From: Catonia carolina
Taxonomy: Eukaryota > Arthropoda > Insecta > Hemiptera > Achilidae
Assembly: GCA_035578175.1 (NCBI GenBank)
Contig: JAQMRL010000004.1
Location: forward strand, 76,931,401 to 76,995,400
DNA: 64,000 nt
Direction: 5' to 3'
The translations under genes were made by a program, and so were the position numbers. Within the stretch, counting starts at the first letter, position 1. Each line of letters opens with the position of its first letter. The notes beneath the pieces were generated by a model, which worked only from the letters and a program-made list of their open reading frames with translations, ran no database searches and was not told the DNA's origin. Below are positions 23,301 to 35,300 of this stretch, piece after piece.

Positions 23301-26300
23301 CAGTTCACACTGTTGATCTAATTTTAGGTGATGCTGAATGGATTGTGGGTGGGGCAATAAAATGTGCTACTGCAAGGTCAGTATAAATCGAAGACCAGTA
23401 AATATTGCACTTTTCTTGTAGGGAATTCTTTAACACTTATATGGAAACATCGGTCTCACAGGCACTAAGGGTGATTTGTTTACATAATACTGGGTTCCCT
23501 GAGCTAGGGTTGGTGCGGACCGTCATAATAGCTTCCTCCCTCATTCCTATCTACTTCATAGTGAAATATGGTTCAGTTCACGTGAATCGTTGCGGAAGTG
23601 TAAATCGTTCTTAAAAATCGTACCGGTCTGTGATACCGCGTGTTTCTTTTTGTGTATTTCATGTAGCGGTCTGTGGAACCGTGTGTTTCCCTTACTGTAT
23701 TTAACGGTCTGTAAGACGGGTGTTTCCTTTACGGGTTTATATTTTAATTATTTGTATATATTTTAATTATTTTTTTTATTATTTAATTGTAAATTTGTGA
23801 AATGGCTCGACCACTTAGTACAAGCGATCCCGACTATGGTGACAGAATTCGTAGATTATTGGAAAATGATGACAGTGACTCAGAAGGTTCTATTTGTGAT
23901 GAAATTGATGACTCGGATGTATCACTTGCAAGAAAGCTATTTGCCTAGAATGCAGTAGAAAACTGTGTCTTGATTGTACAAAAAACAAATGTCAGTAAAA
24001 AAATCCCTAATATATAAGTAGTCACTTTTGAGTTATGTTTCTTTTATACAAATTTTTGCTCTTTTAAATTTAAGTATGTGATTAAATATGTATTAAAATA
24101 ATACAAAGTAAAATAAAATAAGTATGTTATCAATTTTAAAAATTAAGTCGTTAATACCATAAATAATTTGGCTTTTTCTTTTATTTAAACAATTGTTTTT
24201 CGATAACCAGATCTTATACCAATGTCAATTCAATCATTATACTATAGTAAAATAATATAATTTTTGTTAAACAGATCTAGTTGAGTTTCTTTGCCTTTGT
24301 TTCCCAAATAAATTGCCAAAAATGAAATGGCGGTCTGTCAGACCGGGTGTTTCTATTAACGTTATAAAAAACATGTTTCCATATAAGTGTTAATGTACCT
24401 GATAGTGTTTTCGAAAAAAGAATATCATAAAAGGGAAATTTTTTATTTTCTCTGTAGTGTGTAGGTAGCATTGCTTGTTTGTGAATTGTTTGTTTTGAAT
24501 GGAAGTCCATGCAGTCCAACAGGTTATTATGTTATTTAGTTTGAGTTAATATTCGTTTGATCTTTGACAAGTGTTTATTGCATAGTAATGGAAGTCCATG
24601 CGGGTCGTGTGTAAGTCAAAGTACATGCATGTTCTTTAATTTGTGTTGAAGCTATGACGATTCTGTTATGAAATTTTTCTGTTCTCGAGGGGGTTTACAA
24701 TCACCGAATCAAAATATTCAACGCTTTGCAAGGTTGCACGAGAATTGTAACAGCTTCCCTCTTACGGCACATACAGAATTGTTCAAAAAAAAACGTTGTT
24801 GTACAGAAAAGAATTTCCTACATTGATTTGCTTACAGCTGTAACCGAAATGTAATAATGGGTCCATGATGTCACCATAAAGAATGTAAAATACTGTGACA
24901 ATATTGAGGAGGAATATGTGGTGTTCGAGAGGCTTCTGGGGGATCCGGGAGATTTCAGGATAGGTTTTTATTGTCACCGACCGGGACCAACGACACATGG
25001 CAAAACCTTGTTTGTGAAATTGGTGGCCCTGAAAAGGGCCATTGTTGGCGTTCGGAAGCGGCGAGCCAACGTGATGAAAGCGGAGCCCGAAGAGTGACGG
25101 CTCGGCTACCGGGTTCAGGCTTAGCCTTCCCTCAGCAGCAGTTGGGTCCCCACTGCAGCGTGGCAGTGATGGCCCCCAGAGCCCCACAGTGTCGGGTCGG
25201 CATAGGCCATCTGCCGATAGTGCGGGCAGCGAAGGCTGACCGGTGCGGGAATGTAGCGTAGACCAGGGATGGTGTGCCTGGACTCGTCCTCTTCAGTCGG
25301 GAGCTCTTCTTTCTTCTTTTTGTACGGTTGAGAGTTCAGTGAAAAGTGACTCTCGCGGGCGAGAGCGCTCTCTTAAATAACTTTCAAGGTGGTGGCGAGA
25401 GGCTGTAGGCTCTCCGCGTAACATTGGTAGTGGGACCATCTGCAGGCGTTATATGTTGGTAGGGGGAGTTGGCGACACTATATATAAAATGTGAAATAGT
25501 AAATAAGAAAGTGACAACGTAACAATAGGGTGAGTTATAAAAGGATATTTACAAAGGGCCGTTTATAATAAGGTAGCGTCTTTGTTGTACAACTAATTGT
25601 GAAAGAGTTGGCTGGTTACCTGTAACACCTTTTATTCTATTGTAACTTGTTTACATAGTTATGATTTTCCCAGAAGCAATAAAAAAAAAGATCAAATTTC
25701 TGTGTCTTTCGAGAAGTCTCTTTGAACCTCCTATATAAATAGAGCCCTGAGTACGGTCGGAAAGTAAGAGCATACGACTTCTCCGACACACTGAGGGTGG
25801 AAATTTTTGATCGTCAGGAGTGGGCGATGGGAAAGCCAGTGATACCGAAAGGGGCTACCGTTTGGTATACTGACGGCTCAGTGATGAGCGGAAGAGCGGG
25901 ATTGGGGGCCTGGGGAAAGATTTCCCTGGCCCTTGGGTGTAACATAACCATCTTCCAAGCTGAAATATTGGCCATTAAGGTCTGTGCGGAGAGGTGTATT
26001 GAGAGGCGCCTCAGTGGGTCGCACATTTATATTTTGTCCGATAGTCAGGCGGCCATCAAGGCTTTGAGTTCTTGTACTTTTGAGTCGCGATTGGCCTATG
26101 ATTGTCGGGAAGTTTTGAATGCCGTGGCCAAGCGTAACGTGGTGACGCTGCGTTGGGTGCCGGGGCACCAGGGAGTGCCTGGAAATGAGAGAGCGGATGC
26201 CTTAGCAAAGAAAGGTGCAGCCTCTCACTTCATAGGCCCAGAGCCATTCTGTGGAATTGGTGAAGGCTATTATAGAGGTATAGTTAGGGCCTGGGAAGAG

Positions 26301-29300
26301 GAGGCTAAAACCTCCTATTGGGAGAAGGTGCCAGGCTGTGAACAGGCAAAGAAATTCATTGCCTATTCCAGCAGGAAGGCTGGGATATATAATAGACTAG
26401 GAAGACAGGACTTGAGGAGGGTAGTGGGCCTGATGACTGGTCATTGTAATCTTGGGTATCATTTATCCAAGATAGGAGTTGCTGAAGAGAGCCTGTGTAG
26501 ATTCTGTCATGAGGTAGAAGAGAAGGCTGAGTATATTTTATGCAGCTGCAAAGTGGTTGGCTGCAAAAGAAGAGCGCTGATGGGTAAGGACGTGTTAACA
26601 CCTTCTCAGGTAAGTGCACTAGATCCTAGGCAGATCCTGCGCTTTATTGAAAGTGTGGGTCTTGCATAAATAAGGAATAGGGGCAATCACAAAAGATCTT
26701 TTAGGTCGCGGTGAGGAGGGGCTGCAGAAGCCTGAACGCCCTGGTTGTAAAAAAGAAGAAGAAGAAGACGGTCGGAAAGTTAGTATTCGTTTGATCTTTG
26801 ACAAGTGTTTATTGCGTGAGCAATCGGTACGTTGGATCAGATCAATGTGTCCCGGGCATTGGTCAACTATTGTTATACTATCTTATTAGTTATATGCACT
26901 GTTGTTATTCAGTCTTATTATATATGTGCATTGTGTATTCAGTTTTATTGTGAATGTGCATTCTATATAATTGTTTGTAAGTAGTATTAAGTAAATTATT
27001 GAGTTATTTATTGTATTATTTTATTATAATCAGTTAATTATTTATTTTGTAAATCTTTTAGTGTAATACAATACTTGTAATTGTAAACTTTATTGTATTA
27101 ATTATTTAATTACCTAGATCCCAAAACGGACCTTAGCGATAAGTGTCACAATACCTTCCAAAATGGACTCATTTTGAACATTCTGTAACTTCGTCAAATA
27201 TTTACGGAAATTTAAATGAAAAATATACATTTATTTAGTAAACTCTTTTCTACAAAACATGTTTTATAAATTTTTTTGCTAAACTGAAATTTTAGCCCGT
27301 TATAGTAAAAAATCTTAAGTAAACACAAAAAGTTTTGCGGATGAAAATTTCGCGTCCGTAACGCAAATAATTATTACACGATTTTCATGTTATTACATTC
27401 AAAAGGGGCATACGTATTATATGAATCAGCAGTATTTTTTTCAGAATTTTTCAGTAATGACGTTAGATAAAACAGTTGTTTGGAGAGCGCGTTTTGATTT
27501 TCACAATTCTTCTGTTTTACAAGAAACAGTCCATGTAGAAAGGGTTAATATTCAACTTGAAATCCGAGGTTATCTTTAATGAAGTTCTGCAGGTATCGAA
27601 GAGGGCATCGTACTCAACAAAGTCCGGATAAGGAACATTAGATATGCTGACAACACCATGGTACTACTAGCTGACAGCCTGAACGATTTACAACAATTGA
27701 TGGATAGAATGGGACATTGCAGTCAAGAGTTTCACAATCTATATATTTAAAACGCAAAATCACTTCCAATGTATTTTAAATGGGAATTATTTAAACTCTT
27801 AAATACAGAGTTCTACCGAACAGATTTTTATATGGTTTTAAAGAGTATTCTTTCCTGATTTGGTAAAAAGTTCTAAACTTGAAATTCATGCTAAATTCGA
27901 GCTTCATTTTACGAAATGAAAAAGAACAAAATATATTGTTTACAACGTATAGCTCTGTAATACCATACAGCGGGTCTCCCACGTAATGAACACTAATAAT
28001 ATATGAACACAATACAATATCATAAGGAAAGTCATGGTTAATTTCATTGAAATTCAATGGTAAGTGTTTCATATAAGGCCTTTGATAATAAAATATTTAA
28101 ATTTAAATGAAAAATATACATTTATTATTTAGTAAACTCTTTTCTACAAAACATGTTTTATAAATTTTTTTGCTAAACTGATTCTTGTGTTGTTTGTTTT
28201 GTGTTGTTGTTTAGGTCAACAGCCGAAAGGCTGGTTGGAACCTATAGAGGTTTAACTAAGTAAAAACAAGGAGTGAGGTGGTTTACTATTGCTGCCCTCC
28301 CCTATCTCCCTTATCTGCATCTTATTGTGCGAATTTATTCGCACAGGTCCACTAGTGTAAATTAAATTTATCTCTTACCTGTTCATTGGTTGCCCTTAAG
28401 TTTAAAAACCTTACATACGGTCCATTCGAAATAGCATGATAGTAAGTCTCTGAATGGTGGTAACTTTTCAAAATAAAAAGTCCCTTTTTGAAAATAAAAT
28501 TTCCCTTTTAATTATTCTTATATTATAATTTATAATATAAATTTATGTTGTTTTTGGGCATTTGTTGTATCGAATGCCTCTCCTAGCATTGACAGTTGGA
28601 AAGAGCAACCACAATTATCAAGACTTTGAACAGCAAGAGATTACAACACAATCATTCTACTAACGGGTGTTTCAAAAAGGACGCACTTTGAAGTTTAAGG
28701 GTTAATATTTTCCGCATAGGGAATATTTTTTTCTCCCAAATAACAGTTGGCACTACCGTACTCATTGTTGACCCATTGTGTATTACTGACATGTACTAGT
28801 GCTATCCCAGTATTCATTTGTGTCTGTAGTGTCTGTACAAGTTCAAACATGGTTTTTTCAAAGGATGAACGTGTTTTTATTATTGAAAGTTATTGCGCAT
28901 ATAAATCTTATGAACGAGTGAAAGACGAGTTCCAGTTAAAATTTCCCAATTTGAAGTACCTAATAACACCACAATATCGCGTCTGATTAATAAATTTCGT
29001 GAGACTGGCAGTGTACAGGATCGGAAAAGCACAGGTCGACCATCAGTGTTAACAGAACAAGTTTTGGACGATGTGAAACAATGTTTCACTACCTCACCCG
29101 GCAAATAACTTAGAAAGTTATCTTCACAGGCTGGATTATCACTATCTTCCGCTTTAAGGGCTACAAAAAAATTAAATCCGCATCGGCGTCGTTTATGAAC
29201 TGAAAGAAGTTGACCATTGGAAACGTATACAGTATTGTCGTTGGATACATTCTCTTGTTCATGACAACGGCATTGAATTATTGGATCATGTTTATTTCAG

Positions 29301-32300
29301 TGACGAAGCATGGTTCCATTTGGATGGTTACATCAACAGCCAAAACTGCCGAATATGGAGCGCTCATAATCCTCACACATTTCATGAACGTCCACTACAC
29401 GCACGTAAAATTGGTGTTTGGTGTGCGATCTCCCAGCGTCGTATTGTTGGGCCTTTGTTAGAATTACACGATCGAGATTGTTGGTTTCAGCAGGATAACG
29501 CAACGTGCCATACTTCTACTGAAATGCTGAATATGTTACGAGAATTTTTTGGCCATCGTGTAATATCAAAAGGATTGTGGCCACCAAGATCCCCAGATCT
29601 TACTCCTGCGGATTTTTTTCTTTGGGGGAATTTAAAGAGTAAGGTTTTTAAAAACAATCCTCATACAATTGAAGAATTGAAGGCTAATATTGAAAGTGAG
29701 ATTACAAACATTAATGAGCAAACACTACGAAAAGTGGCTGCAAATGTTATGAAACGTGTCTGAACTTTCATTACAAGCGGAGGTTGTCATTTTGAACTTT
29801 TATTGTGAAGTTTTAAAGGTAATCTGAATGTTATAAAGGTAATAATTTCATACCGTATAATTTGTAATTACTTAATGTAATAAATTAGCGTTCTCAAACT
29901 TCGAAGTGTGACCTTTTTGAAACACCCATTACTAAAGAAAAATACATTGTAATTAAATACCTCCATCATTTCAATTTGACGTAGATGTGAATTTTTTGAA
30001 GTTTGAAGTTGTAAACGTGCTTCATCCAACTGAGTTTTTAATTGCATTGATTCATTGTACAGAACGGAAAACTGAGACTGTAAACACTTGTACTCCGTGG
30101 TTTCTACAATAACACTTTCTGGCAATTGTCGGATCTGAAATGTAAAAAAAAAAAATACATTAAAACAAAGCTCTATTAAGCAATTTTATAAAGTTTAACT
30201 TGAACAAGTACACTAGGTTGACTAAAATACCTTTTAGTAAATAAAAAGGCCTTCGGGCCAGCCCAGTCAGTCAGCTGGTAGAAAGTCGCTATTATTTGTT
30301 AAGTAACACCGGTTGGGCAAGCAACTTTGTATGGTGACCAGTTGACAGCCATCCTTGAACAAACTCTACTGGGGGTCCCTGTTTAAACTCATGTCTAATC
30401 CACGTCAAAAAAAGCAAAAAGCAGCGATCAAATTGGGTAGTTGTCAACAATGTACAGTTCCCAATAACAAATAAAAGCTAAAAAAAAAACAAATAAAAAT
30501 CTTTAGGACTTCACTTTTCCATTCAATTGTACCCACAACGTAACACATTCAACAGTGACATCAAGAGCCAATAACTACTATACGTATCAGATGAACTAAT
30601 GTCCCATAGCCGAGCGAGTGAGAGGGAGATATGTGGCATAACTACGCATGCGACCAAAGGTCTTTACCGTTATAATCCAAATCTGAAAACATACTAGTCG
30701 TTATCTTGCTTGTTAGTTTACTGCATGCATAAACACTTGCTCACAACGTTGTTTAGGTCAACAGCCGAAAGGCTGGTTTGAACCTCTAGAGGTTTTACTA
30801 AGTAAAACGAGGAGTGAGGTGGTTTACCATTGCCTTCCTCACTGAGTGTAAAAGTACACTTATCAGCATGCCGAGCCCTCTGAAAAGCACATATTTTCCA
30901 CTCTGTAAATGACAACTTCACTTCATTCACCACAGGGTCTGGCTGTACAATGAAATTCATTACTTTCAGAGAAGATAACTCTGATTAGTGTCTTTTACAC
31001 CTCTACCTCTTCTGTTCTTAAATGATTCAGTCATTTAATTGGCTGACCATGCGATAAGAAACAGAACTATTTATTTTAGCCCTGCAACGGACAGATTGAG
31101 TTTAAATAATTTGACACCCCACCACCTGTCTGTTATGGGCAATTGCTCACAACAATGAGTAAAATTAAAGACAATGTTATTGGAACGGCGCATATGGCTT
31201 GTGCGAGTGAGAGCGTTATGCATTGTCTCACTCCCACGGCTAGGGGACATTAGTTCATCTGAATACTGTACTCATACTATTTATGAAGGGTGATGAGCTG
31301 TAAACGTATGCATTGCCCCTCCACCCACTTTATAGCTAGCCAATCCCTTGCCAGCAACGTTGCCAATACTTGCTATTGTATCTCTGTTAAATATTTTACA
31401 ATATTTAACACCCACTGAAATCAAGTTTTGAAAAACTGGGTTCAACCGACTTGGTTGAATGTACATGCGCATAGTGAAGTTTACGAAAATAAAATACTTT
31501 TTATAAAAAGCAATTAAAAACAAACTTCCTGTTTGTATAACAGAATATGATCTAAACCAAACAAAATTTAAATAAAATAAAAAGAAAAACTTATAAAAAA
31601 TACAGACTGACATCCATTTTCAATTTTTCCACTTCTTTTAAAGAATCTCTGTGCTGTTGATGTAATTTATCAAGTTCTTGTAATCTGTTATTTGAAATTT
31701 CTCGTATCTCTTCCAGTTCTTTTTGAAGTTCTTCAACCTAAAACATGATAACAATATCAACTACATTTATTGAATTTCATAAAATCATACAGTAATTTTG
31801 TTAAACATTTTCCTATTTTTTTTTGGAATACATAATATACAAAAAAAAAAAAAATCTGGTGTGAAACACTCACACTACTTTCTCTTGCCAATGCAAATAA
31901 TTAACAATAAACCTAACATTAGTAACAAAACATTAGAGAAAAACAACAAACTAACCTCAATAAAAATAACCTAATTTTAATCATGAGTGAAAGATGCAAA
32001 ATGAAAATAGTGCTTTGACTTTTCTCACACGGTACAGTGATGAAGGTGAGAATTTTTTAAACAAAATTGTAACAGATGATGAAACTTGGGTCCGCCATGT
32101 CACACCGGAATCTAAACAGCAGTCAATGGAGTGGCGACACTTGTAATCCCCGAAGCCCGAAGAAACAAACATTCAAGACGACAATGTCTGCACAAAAAAT
32201 CATGTGCACTGTCTTTTGGGATTGGAAAGGTGTTTTGCTGATTGATTTTCTTCCAAGAGGTGAAACCATTAATGCGGCAAGGTATTGCGAAACCTTAAGA

Positions 32301-35300
32301 AAACTAAGGCGGGCAATTAAAAAAAAACGGAGAGGAATGCTCAGTAACGGAATTGTGTTCCTCCATGACAATGCTCGGCCCCATACCACTGGTGACACTC
32401 AAACATCGGTTCAACAATTTCGTTGGGAGCAGTTCGATCACCCGCCCTACAGCCCGGACTTGGCACCGTCTGACTACCACTTGTTCCTGCACATGAAGCG
32501 CGAGCTAGGCGGCCAACGCTTTGAAACCGACGATGAAGTGAAAACTGCCGTGGAGTCGTGGCTACATTCGTTGGCAGGAACCTTCTACGAAGAGGGTATA
32601 GACAAATTGATCACCCGCTACGACAAGTATTTGAACATTGGTGGAAACTAAGTCAAAAAATAGTTTAAAGTTTGGGCTTTCATGTAGAAATAAAATTGTG
32701 TTGAAAAAACATTGTTTTACTTGTTTTTTTTAAAAACAGTACTTACTTTCTGAACACGCCTCGTATAATGGACGGCGTTTCGCCATCATTAAATGCCAAT
32801 GAGTTAAGATTTTAGAACCATTTAATCAAAATAAAAAGCAAATATTTGGCGTATTTATAGTTATATTCTTTCTACCATAGTTAAAAATTATTATCTATGT
32901 GAACATTAAACAAAAAAAGTCTACAAATCTGATCAAGAGAATCCAGAGATCCAGATAAATGAGACTTTACTGTAAAGACTAATGCAGTACAAATTAAGAA
33001 CAAAAACTGCATACCTTTTTCTGTGAAACAGTAGACACGACGGGTGGTTTACTTTGTCCTTTTTCATCGCCGTGCATTTGTTGGTAATTTTTAACCTTTT
33101 CAATAGCATCCGCTAGATGATGTTCTAATTTATCATTACGTGATTGGACTTTTAACAATTCGTACTGTAAGTCGTCTATTTGGTTACGCAACTCAGCGGC
33201 TTCCGTTTCTTTACATGTAACTATATCTTGTAGTTCAGCCATCTTAAAAAAAAAAAAAAACAACTACTGTATTAAAACACACACAACAAATTGATTTAGG
33301 AATCGATAATTCAAAAATTATTTTTAACAAAAAGCAAATTATTTACACTCTATCTGCTACTTCCACGGCTACAAAAAATAGTCAAATCAACGGGATACAA
33401 AAAAATAGTTCTGTTTCTTATCACATGGTCAGCCAATTATGTGACTGAAGCATTTAAGAACAGAAGAGATAGAGGTGTAAAAGACACTAAGTCATCTCCT
33501 CCGAGAGTAATGCATTTCATTATACAGCCAGACTATGTGGTGAATAAAATGAAGGTTTCATTTGCTGGGTGGAAAGTCAATACTTTTCAGAGGGCCTGGC
33601 ATGCTCATAAGCATACTTTTCCATTCTCTGAGGAAGGCACTCGTAAACCACCTCACTCCTAGTTTTACTTGGTAAAACACCTCTATAGGTTCAAACCAGC
33701 CTTTAGGCTAATGAACCAAACAACAATACCAAACAACAATACCAAACAGTTGTTTATAATATTGATATTCTAGAAATAGTTAAGGAAATAAATTGTTTAC
33801 GGTTAAAAATTAAGCGTACCGTTTTCAAAGATAATGGATGGATGAATGAAATGTGTTAAAAAGTTCTTAGAAATACAATCAAAACTAAAGGGCGATTCAA
33901 AAAGAGCGCCGGTTTTTAAACGGCTGGTAAATTTTTGTTTATCGGTTGGCAACATTGTTTGACCTCATTTCTATTTTGGAGAACATTCCGATTGACGATT
34001 CAGTTGTAGTTTCTCTTGTATGCACAGCGAGTGACAGTTTGGTGCGGCTTTTGGTCGGGCGGTGTCATCGGCCCTTACTTTTTTGAAAATCAAGAAGGAC
34101 AAGCCGTGACAGTAAATGGAGACCGATACCGTACGATGATTAGGGAGTTTTTGTGGCGTCATTTGGATGGAATGGACATTGACGAGTTGTGGTTTCAGCA
34201 GGATGGTGCCACCTGTCACGCTGCACGAGAAACAATGTTGTTGCTCCGTGAACGGTTCCAGGATCGCATCATTTCTCGTAATTCCGACCATCAATGGCTA
34301 CCAAGGTCGTGTGACTTGACGCCTTGTAACTTTCCTCTTTGGGGCCATCTGAAGTCATTGGTGTATGCCAATAAACCCCGAAACATCAATGACTTGAAGG
34401 AGGAAATTCGACGGGTTATCGGGCAAATGGAAGTCGAAACTTGTCGTGCAGTAATATCCAATTTCATGGACAGAGTTGATGCGTGCCAGCGCAGTAGAGG
34501 AGGACACATGCATGACATCATTTTTCATACATGAAATCGGAAGGTAAGATGAACTTGTTGATGTATTTATTTTCAGTTTTTCAATAAAATAAATCTCTTA
34601 ATTTGATATATCAAAACCGGCGCTCTTTTTGAATCACCCTTTAGTAAGAAATATGGAGAATGGGTCTTTGTTATGCCTGAAAGTGATCATTTCTACTATG
34701 TTTCAGATTGTTCTGGTAAAGCATTAAAGGGTCTCCATTAAAAACCTGATTGAAGAAATTTTAATCTAACGATTTTACTACGTTTAGTTTCAACTTTTTA
34801 AATTTATGTACTCTGATGACGGTGGACCCACCGAAACATGCCAGTAAAGAAGTAGGATTGTGTAATGAAAAGGTAAATAAAGTGATATAGCATTTATTTG
34901 CCCATAACTAGCAGGTTGAGCGTTAACTTATTTGCACTCTATCTGCTAGTTTAAAGGCTACAAAAAAGTTGTGTTCTTATCACATGGTCAGCCAATTATA
35001 TGTCTGAAGCATTTAACAACTTAAGAGGTACAGGTGTAAAAGACATTAGTCAGAGTTATCTCCTCTGAGAATAATGAATTTCATTATACAGCCAGACCCT
35101 GCAGTGAATGAAGTGAAGACTTTGTCATTTGCAGGGTGAAAAGTAGACACTGTTCAGAGGGCTTGGGAAGCAGAAAAGCATACTTTTCCATTCAGTGAGG
35201 AAGGCACAGTAAACCACCTCACTCCTTGTTTTACTTAATAAAGCCTCAAGAGGTTCAAACCAGCTTTTCGGCTGATGACCTGAACAACATAGCAACTATA

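Larger units (their letters stand above)
24894..27150 (+). repeat. solo LTR, copy 2, interrupted by a LINE
   Basis: It starts TGTGACAATATTG and ends AAGTGTCACA, with the 4-bp duplication ATAC (24890-24893, 27151-27154). It contains the LINE at 25766-26767 and, unlike copy 1, a GC-rich block at about 24965-25480 (TGTCACCGACC..GGCGACA) that may be a further insertion. Confidence 0.82.

Noticed and set aside
24971..25261. 96-codon frame in the GC-rich LTR block
   Set aside because: High G+C lowers stop frequency; no retroviral gag or other motif visible.
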